Shown here: positions 34,566-45,430 of the stretch, piece by piece
Layout: the number at the start of each line of letters is the position of its first letter
Position numbering within the stretch: the stretch's first letter is position 1
Assembly (NCBI GenBank): GCA_021234155.1
Contig: JAJEKV010000662.1
Location: 1-64,000, forward strand
Length of the DNA: 64,000 nt
Source: Isoetes taiwanensis
Taxonomy: Eukaryota > Streptophyta > Lycopodiopsida > Isoetales > Isoetaceae
Reading direction: 5' to 3'
Notes under the pieces: generated by a model
What the model was told of the DNA's origin: nothing
What the model saw: the letters and a program-made list of their open reading frames with translations, nothing else
Database searches by the model: none
Translations under genes and position numbers: made by a program

Positions 34566-34971
34566 AGGTGCATCCCCATTATGCCATTAGCCAGGCTAAC
34601 TTTGCCACATGGCTTATCCAGGCTAACTTTGTCACATGGCAAACCCAGCCAGGAAAAAAAGCATTCCCATTACCTTCAAGGCACCAGAGTTTTGCAGACA
34701 AGTCCAGGGCACCTTCCCTTTCTTCAGAAGTCCTTAAGGACTTCCGAACTGCCCAAGTCAGGCCTTGGGTTTGTCTTCTAGCAAGCTGGATTTGTCCTCT
34801 AGCAATCTGGTTTTGTCTTGTAGCCCAGTGCCAGTTTGTCCTATGGCTCAATGCAATCGGCCAAGAAAATAGAAGCTCAGCAACAATAATGGGAATGGTA
34901 TGCACCCTAAGATTGTAGGAACTCAGTTCCGATGACATGGCAAACTCGGTTTCTGTATAATGGGGATGCAC
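34566..34971. mobile_element. MITE-like element with short terminal inverted repeats
   Basis: GGTGCATCCCCATTAT near 34567 is matched by its reverse complement ATAATGGGGATGCACC ending near 34972. CCTCA directly precedes the left end (34561-34565) and directly follows the right end (34972-34976), so a 5-bp target duplication is possible. The interior (about 400 bp) holds internal repeats of CAGGCTAACTTTG-CACATGG and of CTAGCAA-CTGG--TTGTC and no transposase. Confidence 0.45.
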
Positions 34972-35154
34972 CCTCACTGTCCATAAATGAAGTAAGAGTT
35001 CTTCATTTTCAGGTCTAAAACCTGAGCTCCTCTAGGTAAGGTGCTCACCAGAACGCCCAAGATCAACACCTGACCTCAAGAAAACCTTGAGATTTTGGAT
35101 CCATTGGAAACTGCCCTATGGGAAAATTCGTACCACCACGAGAGCATTTAATAT

Positions 35155-35200
35155 ATACAAGTATAAAAACACCCCTCAGAGGTCAAGGGATCAAATTGGG
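35155..35200 (+). promoter_or_regulatory. TATA-box-like promoter element
   Basis: TATAAAAACACCCCTCAGAG begins at 35162 after TTTAATATATACAAG. The TATAAAA match and the C-rich sequence after it resemble a plant or LTR core promoter. No convincing LTR boundary pair or gene was found around it. Confidence 0.3.
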
Positions 35201-35394
35201 GGGGTTACACCACGAGATAATAATTGCTAATCCTCTATAATCGCCAATCCTCGACCCATTGATGAAGGGAGTATATCATATTCCCTCTTCAACAACCACA
35301 ATCATTGAACGAAAATCACCCCCATTTTCCACCCCAACATATGGTTGTCAAAACTATAATAGAAGTCAATGTACACTATACAGATCATATAATG

Positions 35395-36500
35395 AAACGT
35401 GAATAATACTACCCGACAACTAAATGGATCTACCACAACAGCACATATAAACATAACAAATAGCCTTTGTAGGCCGCAAACTTCAATGCCTTGCCAGATC
35501 TCATTGTGCTGTGCTCTATAGTTCAGAAGTACATGCTCATGCAGACAGTGCTAGAAAATAAGACGAGTCCAAAAACACGAGATATATCTGCAACTGATAA
35601 TGAGGATTTAAGCTCCACTAAGATGAATCGGTACCACAATGCCAAATATGAATAACTCCTGCTGAATCACGATTTACTTAAGAACATCTTGAGTGATGTG
35701 TATGCAAAGGGAGTGCCTACTAATAATTATTTATTTTCCCACATATTTTTACACCATGGTGAAGGTATAGAATCCCCCCATGGGTGTGACTCCTAGATAT
35801 ATTTTATATTCTTTTTTTTATTGCATGAGGCCTAACCTTCTTGGTTATTGCTTAACTAAGGGGCATGCTCCAAGGCTAGATGATCGAGGGTCGAAACATT
35901 GTTCAAATCCTACTCATCAGGCTAGATGATTGAAGGTTCAAACCTTGGTCAAATTCTACCAGACAACTAAACGGATCTACCACAACAGCACATCTAAACA
36001 TAACAAATAGGCTTTGCATGCCGTAAACTTCAAACCCTTGCCAGATCTCACAACAATATTGTGATGTGCTCTGTAGTTCAAAAGCACATGCTGCAGACAA
36101 GGCTAGAAAATAAGACGAGTCCAAAAACACCAGACATATTTGCATCTGAGAATGAGGATTTGAACCCCACCGAGATGAAGGGCTACCACAATGCCAGATA
36201 TGAATAACACTTGCTATATCGAGATCTGCTTAAGAATACCTTGAGTGATGTGTATGCAAAGAGAGTGTCTAGTAATAATTGTTTACTTTCCCATGGTGAA
36301 TGTATGGAATCCATGGGTGTGACTCCTAGATATGTTTTATATTCCTTTTTTATTGCATGAGGCCTAACCTTCTTGATTGTGCTTAGCTAAGTGGCATGCA
36401 CCAAGGGCAGATGATCGAGGGTTCAAACATTGTTCAAATCCTACCCAGGCTAGATGATTGAGGGTTCAAACCTTGGCCAAATTCTACCCATGCTTGGTGG
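35395..36500. repeat. tandem duplication of about 550 bp with tRNA-like phrases
   Basis: Copy 1 (about 35412-35958) and copy 2 (about 35959-36490) share GACAACTAAA(T/C)GGATCTACC, AAGACGAGTCCAAAAACAC, CTTGAGTGATGTGTATGCAA and TTGCATGAGGCCTAACCTTC in order. Both end in GATGATCGAGGGT(T)CAAAC and TTGTTCAAATCCTAC, which resemble the internal B box of a tRNA promoter. A further partial repeat of GGCTAGATGAT-AAGGGTTGAAACC and GGTGGCG(G/A)TACGAGTCTCCCC follows to about 36610. A SINE-derived origin is possible. Confidence 0.75.
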
Positions 36501-36684
36501 CGGTACGAGTCTCCCCTTGTATGTGGTTGTTGGCTAGATGATCAAGGGTTGAAACCTTGGTCAAATTCTACTCATGTTTGGTGGCGATACGAGTCTCCCC
36601 TTGTATGTGGCTATTGGTTCCAGTGCAGGTTAACATGGTCGGTGGAGCAAAATGAGAATTTTCTATAGAGCCCCGTAGGATTAT

Positions 36685-37067
36685 TGTTGGAAATGACAAA
36701 ATTATGTGTCATGTGATATTCTAATCTATGAGAAGCAGTGGCAGTAGATTAGAGTTGTTAAATGGTGTCATGTTATTCAAAGCTTGCAGTTGAATGGGGG
36801 AGACCTATGAGAAGCAGTGGCAGCAGGTCAAAGTCAAAGTCAAAGTCAAAGTCAAAGTCAAAGGTGGCGGGCACACCCTACCCGGATGTTGCGGGCTCGC
36901 TAGAAACACACGAGACCCCCGCCCGGGCCACTTAGGGTTTTGGGTTGGTGGTCAACGGTCAAAGTCAACGACATCTGGAAGATGAGGACAGCAGGGCATC
37001 CTATTATTTAGGCAAGTTGAAAAACTTTCTATATGAGGGGCATGCACGATTTGACAAGTGGATATAT
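36685..37067 (+). repeat. copia 5' LTR, left portion
   Basis: It matches 44151 to about 44531 of the 3' LTR, including a run of AAAGTC hexamers (about 36829-36862) and TCGCTAGAAACACAC. It stops at GTGGATATAT, where the inserted element begins. The LTR pair differs mainly by small G/C-rich gaps. Confidence 0.9.
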
Positions 37068-37639
37068 GTAGCATAATAACAGGGGGTTTTTTTTGTGTTT
37101 TTGTACGCTTTTCACAAAGGTTTTCCTAAGATTTCATGACGATTCAAATGGATGTCTTAATGCGCACATCTAGAGTGCACCATTTCTTAGTCGCTGATTT
37201 AGCTTTTTTTTTTCAATGGTCCAACATCCAAGGGCTCACAACAAAGCCCCTTTTTATTTTAGTTGCCATTTACAAAGTTTTGCATGCAAGCATCGTGCCA
37301 TATGTTTTAGGGTTATTTTTAGGGTTAGAAGAAAGGTGCAAGAAAAGATTTGGAAGGTAAGAAAATTTTGCGCCGCCCCTTCCTTCAAAGCGACAGGCCA
37401 AACGCTTGTTCGAAATTGCGGGTTCGGAATTTCTCATACCCTGGATGAAATTTCGTTGTAAGAGAAATGGGTCATGCATACCGCGAACGCGAAGTGGTCG
37501 GCCATATTGTGATCCTCTGCGTGGCGGTGGATTAAAGCAGGGAAATATTATCACGGCAATTCAATGCTTGAATGCCCAAATCCTTGGTCAATTGTTGGGA
37601 ATGGGTACTCTGAGGTTCTTCACAATTATGCATCCTTCT

Positions 37640-37985
37640 ATCTTGTGATGATCATGTCCTTGCATGTCTTTTTTTTCATTCACAGCATCACCGGCTTTGC
37701 TTTCTTTGCAGAGCTTTACCTTGATCTTGGGCCTTGGGCTTCTCTTGGGGAGCCTTAGGCTTTTTCGCTTTAGAGTTTTAGCCTTCTTTTCTTTGGCGAG
37801 CTTCTCGGATTTCTCTTCCCAGGTTTCTCAGCAGAGAATCATTATCAGGGAACATCAAAGCGGGGCAAGATCAAGCGAAATTTGTTCTCTTCCGAGGTGG
37901 CCCATGTTCCGATTATTTGCTCGAAATTCAAGCTCTTCTTGCCATTCCCTAGCCAATACCGCCCCATATTGCAAAAAATACCAAA
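37640..37985 (-). pseudogene. captured coding-like fragment, second copy
   Basis: This is the counterpart of 28581-28910. The minus strand reads PKAPQEKPKAQDQG in a frame broken on both sides by small gaps relative to copy 1. Both flanks (TGATGATCATGTCCTTGCAT and, farther on, GGTAGCTTCCTATTTCGTTT) are shared by the two elements. Confidence 0.35.
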
Positions 37986-39204
37986 TGTAAGTCATTAAAC
38001 ATCCTCTTACTTATACATCCGCGGATTGCTTAAGCTCTTATCAGTTTTGAAGCTCTAATTAGAGAGAATGCCTTAGGAGCCGAATACATTGGTAACAAGG
38101 TAGCTTCCTATTTCGTTTCCTCCATATTAGAGTAAGTTGACGCAGAAGTTATTGCGCGGGAAGAATGGGAACAGAGACGACCGTACTACATTATCGCATT
38201 ATGAATGTAGAAAAAAACATGAAGTAAACTGATCCGAGAGAAGATAAAGGCTCTAAAAGAAGCGTGAGTTGCTTTTTTTCTTGCTCTCATGTTCTCATGC
38301 AATATGTTTTCCCCTCGTTTCCTTTAGCCTTAATGATGCGGGTACTCCGCAGCGGTCTTTGGAGAGGTCTTCTCAATCATATGCTCCATGAAGCATGGTC
38401 TATGACAACGTGGCAAGAAGAATAAAGCTTAACCATTGTGCATCCGTTTTTTCTTTCACCGTTCTAGAACTTAGTCTGCTTTTTAGAACTTAGTCTTCCT
38501 CGAATCAAGTCTTTAGAGGTATGTGTAAAATATTCTCTCTCGATTGCTAGTACCATTGATGGGAATATACACTGCCTTTCCAGGGGTTGCTTAAATAAAA
38601 GATTTCATAAAGCTTTGTAAGAGAAAAGGAAAACATTATCTCTAAGACAAGATACATTCGCCAATTTTGTACCCTCTCATCTTAGAGGTGTGAAATCATA
38701 TTGATTTGTTTGCGCTTTTAAAATGCTTGTAATAATTATTCAGGTTTTGTAGACATAGGCCTCTTATGTGATTCCCATGCTATCTTATGCACTATCAGCC
38801 TTGAGTGTTAACGATGCTTGGAGTGAAGGTGGTGTCCAAAAGAACGACTATTTACTTATAATGGCATTATATTGTTATAACGGGCTTATAGTGATGGCTT
38901 AGTGTTGCCTCTTTAATGGGGCCAAATAAGATGGTCAAAGACGTGTTCAAGTCCGGTGGAAATCACGGTTCGAATCTTTGAGTAGCAAATGAAACCTGTA
39001 GAAATCCATTTAAATGACTCTTTGAGACATGTAAACATTTCGATTTTGCTTAAAGATTCCTAGCACTCAAGCAACAAATAAAAAGATGAAAAAAAGGAAG
39101 AATTTATAAATATGGTATTTGAACTTGTAATAGTGCTGAATGGATGTTTCTTCATTTCTCAATGTTAGTGGAAGATTTTCCCATTTTCTTTCTCGCTTTA
39201 CTTT

Positions 39205-39669
39205 AGGGCCCGAAGGGCCTAAAATTTTTTTAATATAACAATCAACACACAACTACCATTAACATTATTATATTAAACCATTGCATTTAATACATTTAAA
39301 TAAAAATCCTTTTAAACGATATTCACACGGAGGGTTACGAGGGGGCGAGAGCCCCAAAAATATATTTACAATACATGTATAAAATTAACACCATTAAGTA
39401 CATTCACTCAAACCTTATAGTATTTTGCAAACCTTAAAATATAAAAGATACAAAAACTTGTACATGCATACCCCACAAACGAGGATTCTTATATACGGTC
39501 AGATCTTGGAATAAAGGGCAAATATGCCCATCCAAAGGCTCTCGTTGTTCGGTAACCCTCCGTGGTGAATATGCACCCAAACCAAAGGGGTTTAAGGGGG
39601 ATTTTATTTAAATGTATTAAATGCAATGGTTTAATATAATAATGTTAATGGTAGTTGTGTGTTGATTGT
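39205..39669. repeat. 3' foldback module, copy B
   Basis: It begins with the palindromic tip AGGGCCCGAAGGGCCT. The left arm AACAATCAACACACAACTAC is the reverse complement of the right arm ending GTAGTTGTGTGTTGATTGTT. The arms match over more than 100 bp. The centre contains ATGCATACCCCACAAACGAG and CAGATCTTGGAATAAAGGGC. It forms the 3' end of the element inserted in the copia LTR. Confidence 0.85.
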
Positions 39670-39674
39670 TATAT

Positions 39675-39835
39675 CCGTGATTGATAAGAAAATATATATA
39701 TATGAATGATTGATATAGAAAAAGTTGAGCTGAAGTCTGAATCTGGTGTGTGTATGAAGAAATAGGTGCGAGGAGGGGTTTGAAGGAGACAGAGTCTTGG
39801 CATACTTGGGTTCAATCCCAAGCTCGATTTTAACA
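39675..39835 (+). repeat. copia 5' LTR, right portion
   Basis: It matches the 3' LTR from about 44532 to 44690, including GAATGATTGATATAGAAAAA and GGGTTTGAAGGAGACAGAGT, and it ends GATTTTAACA. The end carries CTTGGGTTCAATCCCAAG, a perfect stem with a tRNA T-arm-like loop. Confidence 0.9.
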
Positions 39836-39836
39836 T

Positions 39837-39853
39837 TGGTATCGAGCTAACTA
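39837..39853 (+). other. copia primer-binding site
   Basis: TGGTATCGAGCTAACT directly follows the 5' LTR. Plant copia elements usually carry TGGTATCAGAGC, complementary to the 3' end of initiator-methionine tRNA. Here one A appears to be missing from that motif. Confidence 0.8.
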
Positions 39854-39924
39854 AATCCCCGCCTGATAATGACAACCAGATTCGGGGCAAATCTATTGAA
39901 CTCTATTGAAGTTTTTTAAAGGAG

Positions 39925-40900
39925 ATGGAGGATTTCAAACCGAAGGAGAGTATTAGAGTCGTGATCAAGTTTGAAAAATTGTGGTATTTGTTTGATGGTA
40001 GTCCAAGAGGGGTGCAACTAGCTCAGTGATTCAAGTCCCGCTGCTAGTAGTAGTAATGCCTAATCCAGTGCGGGGGAACTTGGGTGAAGGTGTGTCCATC
40101 GCGAGGGCAACTTCTCCGAGTTTCGGAGCAGAAGATGAAGTTAAGATTATGGAGGCCCGTGCCATAATCATGTGTAAGGCAATCTTGCCTTAAAGCGAAG
40201 CTTGAGGCATGAAGCCCTAAGGAAATGTGGGATTATTTGATAAAGCACTATGAACAAAAAGTTCTTCACAAATAGATGTGCTAGAAAACAGTTAAGGAAG
40301 ATGAAATTGTTTGAGAAAAGATAACTTGATGACTTTTTTGGAGAGATTTGATTCCATTATTGCAGATCTTGAGGGAGCTGGAAATATCTTGAATGAACAA
40401 TATCAAATACTAGCTTTGGCAAGAGCAAATATCTCATAATAGTCACTTGGCAACTTTACTCTGAAATGTAGCCACTTCCAAGGAGCATGCTATCGAATGA
40501 TAATTTTGGGAATTTGAACAGTCTACTATTACAAGGAGGAAGCCGATCAATCCTCAGAGATCTTGTATCTGGGTAGGTAAGACTAAAAAGGTGGTTTTTC
40601 AAGAGGAAAAGTAGGACCTTGTTATGCATGTAATCAATTTGGTCACCTAAAGAGTGAGTGTCCAAACAATAGTGAGAAGGAATTTAGATGTTTCAATTGT
40701 GAAGGCAAAGGTCATTTTGTTTCCGGATTGCCCAAGTCCTAAAAAGGGAAGAGGTCAGGAAGATTTTCTCGGAACTTATAGAGGTGGGGGCGGGGAAAAT
40801 TCAAAGGAGGCTCAAGTATTAATGTGGTAGAAAAACAAGATAGTAGTGAAGGTGAACTTGAGGATGACACCTTGGAGGTAAGGAAGAATTTAACTTGTAA
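39925..40900 (+). pseudogene. copia gag with CCHC zinc knuckles, frame-broken
   Basis: A start at 39925 opens MEDFKPKESIRVV. Further on, gag-typical WDYLIKHYEQK is seen in another frame. Two zinc knuckles follow: CYACNQFGHLKSEC (40620-40661), which fits CX2CX4HX4C, and CFNCEGKGHFV (from 40689), whose last Cys is displaced by a one-base frame shift. These knuckles bind the genomic RNA in intact elements. Confidence 0.85.
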
Positions 40901-40904
40901 TATT

Positions 40905-41015
40905 TCGAGTTTCAAGGAAAAGCAATAACCAATTTGTTGTTATAGATTCGGGGAGCGAGAAAAAAAAGTGTGATGTGTGACTTGCATATGCTTAAGGAGT
41001 GGGAAAAGAAGGAAG
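40905..41015 (+). pseudogene. copia protease fragment
   Basis: The frame NQFVVIDSGS around 40930-40955 contains the Asp-Ser-Gly active-site motif of retroelement aspartic proteases. Frames change on both sides, so only the motif survives in one frame. Confidence 0.6.
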
Positions 41016-41299
41016 GACATGTGCAACTTGGTGATGGGGTTTGAAGAAAATAGAAGATACTGGAGTTTTAGAGTTGTTTGACTTAAATGGCAAATTGTAA
41101 AATTGAGAGATGTTTTGTGTGTGCCTTGATCTTGTTAGAAATCTCATATCCGTATGTCGTACCGGGTGGATTTGGGATATAAAGTGTTGTTTGAACAGAT
41201 CCATTGTAAAGTGTTCCTTAATGGTGAATTAAAGTTTATTGGCAAAAAGAGTTGGTAATCTTTTTGGATTGAATATGGAGCATCTTCATGAAATTAATC

Positions 41300-42160
41300 T
41301 TGTGGAATATTGAGATGTGAAAGTATGGCATAACAGATTATGTCATGTAAATGCCGCAATAATCAAAGGCTTGGGAAAAGGGATTAATATCCGCCAAGGT
41401 ACAAAATGAAAAGTTCTTATGTGGAGGTGCCAACTTGGAAAGCAATAAAGATTGCCATTTAAAAGGTCACAAAAAAGACAAAAGGGCATTTTGGATTTGG
41501 TACATACTGATTTATGTGGTCCTATAAATGTTACTAGTTTGGTGGGCATAAATATTTCATGAGCTTTATTGATGATTTCAGCAGAAAAAACCAAGTGTTA
41601 TATTTTGAAAACAAAAGACCAAGCTTAGTGATGCTTTGAAGTTATTTCTTTGCTGAAACCGAGCTAGAAACCGGAAGAAAGATAAAGTGCATAAGGTCAG
41701 ACGAGGGAGGTGAATATATCTACGATGAATTTAAAGTTTTTGTGTAAACAGGGAATCAAGAGGCAATTGACATGCGAGATACTCACCACAACAAAATGGA
41801 GTTGCAGAAAGGAAAAATAGAACCTTGCTTGATCTTTGTGAGATCCATGTTTTTCATATACAGTTTACCAAATTATTTATGGGATGAAGTCATGGACAAT
41901 TTGTCTACATTCAAAAACTTGTTACCTTCATCAAGTATTAAAGGTGCAATTCAGAAATGCTTTGGTCCGGTAAGTCCCCTTCTTATGATAGATTAAAAGC
42001 ATAATGGGTGTTTATGCTTTGTACATGTTCCCTAAGAACTGGCGGGAGGAAAAAGTTGGATGATAGAGCATACATATCTTATCTAGTAGGGTATGATTCT
42101 AATTCAAAAGCATTAGGATTATATAACCCCGCTAGAAGAAAATTATAGTAAGTAGAGATG
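41300..42160 (+). pseudogene. copia GAG-pre-integrase and integrase, frame-broken
   Basis: VWHNRLCHVN near 41323-41352 is the conserved L(W)H-RLGH-N motif before integrase. HTDLCGP at 41503-41523 contains the first catalytic Asp, followed by YFMSFIDDFSRK near 41555-41590. Around 41775-41820 one frame carries the remains of the N-G-V-A-E-R segment with the catalytic Glu. At least four frame changes occur in about 850 bp. Confidence 0.85.
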
Positions 42161-42629
42161 TGGTCTTCAATGAAAACGAATTTTATAGGAAAATTCTAAG
42201 ATAAATCATCAAGATCCATGTGAAAGTGAAAGGAAAGATAGTATTGAGGAAACAAATCAGGTCAATAAGTGAAGAAGAAAAAACTCAAGGATTGGGCGGG
42301 GTAGATTTGAGTGGACTCGATAATGGTCGAAAATGATTCCAAGTAATGTTGTCGAGCGAAGTGGAATCGGGTGTTGAGCAAAGAGATTGAACACCAAGAG
42401 GCGTATGGATAAAATTGATAGACCAAAAAGAAAACCGGATCTAACAATAAGCTCAAATGTTGAAGAAGCCAAACATGATTTAGAGTCTCATGGTAGAACT
42501 GAACTTGGAAAAAGTAAAAGACTTAGATCTCGGTGGGAGAAATTAATATTGATTTGACATTTTGATACTTGAAAAGACAAAGATTCCACAAAATTATATG
42601 GAGGCAAAGTTCAAGATATGAATGGAAAA

Positions 42630-43530
42630 GAATCGAAATGTGCTATGGAAGAAGAAATGAGCATTAAAAAGAACAAACACTTATACAATAGTGGATATTC
42701 CTTACATAAGAATATAGTTGGAAGTAAGTGGATCTATAGAATAAAACCAGGAGTAGACAAAAATACAAAGAAATTTAAAGCCGACTTGTTGTAAGGGGTT
42801 TACCGCGAGAAAAAAGGAGAAGATTTTTGATGAAACATTCTCACCATTGGTAAAGATAAACGATTTGAGAATGTTATTAGCTATTGCTAATGCTTGTGAC
42901 CTTGAAATCCATCATATGGATGTAGAATCTGACATTTCTTGAATGCTAAGTTAGAGGAGGAAATTTATTTAAGACCGCACTACCGGGATTTGAAGAGGAA
43001 AAGGGAAAAATTTGGAAGTTGAATAGAGCGTTTATGGTCTTAAACAATCTCTAGGGAATGGTATAAATGTATGGATGGATATCTTGTAGAACAAAGGTTT
43101 TGAGAAGCTCAATTATGATGGTAATATCTATAGGTTCAAAATGGGAGATGCACGGTGCATTATTGCTTTATATGTTGATGACAATATTATGATATCAAAA
43201 AGGAACTCAAGTACTAAATTATTGCAAAGATATCTTAAGGAAAACGATTCCAAATGAGTGATCTTGGAGAGTTAAAGAGGTTTCAGGCATAGATGTTTTA
43301 CGGGGGCGAGAAATCACAAGATATTAGCTTTGAGTCAACAGGGCATATTCAAAACATGTTGAAGAAATTTCATATGGAAGATTGCAATATGGCATATACT
43401 CCCTATGGTTCCCGGTCACGAGAATCTCTGCAGAGATATGAGTCCAAAAGCAATGAAAGCAAACAAATGGAGAAAATACCTACGAAGTTTGATTGGTTGT
43501 TTGTCCTATGTAGCCAAGCAGATTAGGGCC
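42630..43530 (+). pseudogene. copia reverse transcriptase, frame-broken
   Basis: GSKWIYRIKPG near 42720 is the conserved start of the domain. FDETFSPLVKI near 42828-42860 and HHMDVESDI near 42913-42940 follow. The catalytic YVDD lies at 43170-43181 within ALYVDDNIMIS. Frame changes occur near 42800, 42945 and 43050, among others. Confidence 0.9.
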
Positions 43531-43629
43531 GGACATTGCATTTGCGATTAATATTCTCGTGAGGGGTACAATGCCGGGCTGGTAAAGGACACGGATTGCT
43601 TGAAAAAGGATCCTCAAATACTTGAAAGG

Positions 43630-44100
43630 TACAATGTATTTTGGTATAGTATTTAATGAAACCAACTTACAATTGCAGGCTTATTGTGATGCTGATTGGG
43701 GAGGAGATTTAGACAAAACTAAAATCAACCCGGGATATGCTATTTTATTAGGTGGAGCCCAGTTGCTTGGAAGTGCAAAAGCAAAGCGGCATTGCTTTAT
43801 CAGGCCAGCCAGTACAACTTCAGCAGCCCACGTTGACTAAGGAACTTATTTGGGAAAGAAGGCTTATGGCGAATTTGATTTGCGCAAAGAGGACCAACAA
43901 TCATTTATTGTGATAATACTAGTTGTATTGCCATGACAAAAATCCATTTTGCACCTAAAGGTCAAAACACATTGAAATGGAAGTTCATTTTATCGAGAGA
44001 TATGGTCAAAAAGAAATCAAGTGCATTTGACCTATGTTAGTAAAATTTGATCAAAGAGCGGATATTCTTACAAAGGCTCTACCTTTATCCAGATTCGTGA
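43630..44100 (+). pseudogene. copia RNase H end of pol
   Basis: AYCDADWGGDLDKT near 43679-43720 contains the first catalytic Asp residues of copia RNase H. Later frames give the closing motifs HIEMEVHFI and DILTKALPLSRF near 43970-44100, just before the 3' LTR. The serine-rich SAEAEY-type segment is altered and out of frame. Confidence 0.85.
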
Positions 44101-44150
44101 AATAAGGAAATCGTTACAATGTGATGACAAGGAATATCACATGAAGGGAA

Positions 44151-44690
44151 TGTTGGAAATGACAAAATTATGTGTCATGTGATATTCTAATCTATGAGAA
44201 GCGTGGCGATAGATTAGAGTTGTTAAATGGTGTCATGTTATTCAAAGCTTGCGGTTGAATGGGGAGACCTATGAGAAGCAAAGGCGTGATGGGGTCAAAG
44301 TCAAAGTCAAAGTCAAAGTCAAGGTGGCGGGCACACCCTACCCGGGATGTTGGGCCGGGCTCGCTAGAAACACACAGACACCCCTGCCCGCCACTTAGGG
44401 TTTTGGGTTGACCGGGTCAACGGTCAAAGTCAACGAGCGTTGGAAGATAAGGACAACCAGGGCATCCTATATTTAGGCAAGTTGAAAAACTTTCTATATG
44501 AGGGGCATGCACGATTTGACAAGTGGATATATCAGATTGATAAGAAAATATATATATATGAATGATTGATATAGAAAAAAGTTGAGCCGAAGAGCATACG
44601 TGTGTGTATGAAGAAATAGGTGCGGGAGGGGTTTGAAGGAGACAGAGTCTTGGCATACTTGGGTTCGAATCCCAAGCTCTGATTTTAACA
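44151..44690 (+). repeat. copia 3' LTR (540 bp)
   Basis: It begins TGTTGGAAATGAC and ends GATTTTAACA. It contains four AAAGTC hexamers near 44297-44322. Near the end CTTGGGTTCGAATCCCAAG forms a stem-loop with a GGTTCGAATCC core identical to a tRNA B box. ATTAT follows directly. Confidence 0.95.
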
Positions 44691-44695
44691 ATTAT

Positions 44696-45430
44696 TTGTA
44701 TTATTCCATGGTGGTAGAGACAAATGAGAGTCCACCTTCGCCGTGTCTTATTTTAAATGCTTAACTCCAAATTTTGTGAGTTGGCACCATAGTGTTTTTG
44801 TAGCAGGGATGTAGAGATGCCAACACTCATTGTCTATGATAGCCACAGTTTTGGGCAAACATACCCTGCCTAATAATTGTGAATATCCAAGTTCTAGTTT
44901 AACCATAAAGAGCAATCCCGATCTCAAAGTGCATATAGAGTTTACATCTCATATATGAACATGATGAGTATTTTAAAACCAGCAAGATAACGTGCCTTTG
45001 CGTTTTAGGCAACCCGACCACGTATATGTTGGGGCTAGTACCCATCGCTCTTACTAGAAGCTAAGTAGCGTCTAGGCTTCACAATAATGATGAGACAATC
45101 TAGCATCCAACTGTCCTTGTATTTTAGACAAACTAGAGTTTTTATTGCATAATTTGGTTGTGCATGTTTCAGGAGCACTTAGTACCAAGCTACTTCGTAC
45201 CAACTTCTGGTTTTCAGTTGGATCCATAAACATAATGTAGAATGCTTAGGCCACACTAGAGAAAGTAGCCTATTTTGCATTTGGTTAGTCCTACAATTCG
45301 TGAGCAATCAACAGGAAAATTTTATAACTTTGCAAATTAGGCCACCTAAAAAAGCACTTGCAAATTAGCTGAAAGATATAATCAAATAAAAATTCCTAGT
45401 TGAACAGAGCAAGGCAAAAAGAAGCATTGA
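44696..45430. other. unassigned stretch
   Basis: No gene, RNA or repeat copy is recognised between the copia element and the next dispersed repeat. Confidence 0.5.

Larger units (their letters stand above)
37068..39669 (+). mobile_element. cap-body-foldback element, copy 2, inserted in a copia LTR
   Basis: It interrupts the 5' LTR. Alignment with the intact 3' LTR shows the LTR resuming at GATTGATAAGAAAATATATA near 39679. The element starts GTAGCATAATAACAGGGGG and ends near GTTGATTGT. TATAT lies at 37063-37067 and 39670-39674, so a 5-bp target duplication is possible, though the A+T-rich context makes that weak. It is homologous to 27997-30600 throughout. This copy moved after the copia element had inserted. 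Confidence 0.85.
36680..44695 (+). mobile_element. Ty1/copia retrotransposon, LTR-bounded, with a nested insertion
   Basis: Both ends carry the same LTR (TGTTGGAAATGAC...GATTTTAACA). ATTAT flanks the element at 36680-36684 and 44691-44695, a perfect 5-bp target duplication. The primer-binding site follows the 5' LTR. Internal order is gag, protease, integrase, reverse transcriptase and RNase H, the copia order. The 5' LTR is split by an inserted 2.6-kb element. Many frame breaks mean no intact polyprotein in this sequence. Total span is about 8.0 kb, of which about 5.4 kb is the copia element itself. Confidence 0.95.

Noticed and set aside
34914-35339. Solo LTR (TGTAGGAAC...CCCAACA) around the TATA-like box
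   Set aside because: The ends look plausible, but no target duplication, primer-binding site or second copy was found in the window.
40005-40055. tRNA-like phrase AACTAGCTCAGTGATTCAAG
   Set aside because: It lies inside the copia gag gene, the boxes are too close together, and no cloverleaf can be formed.
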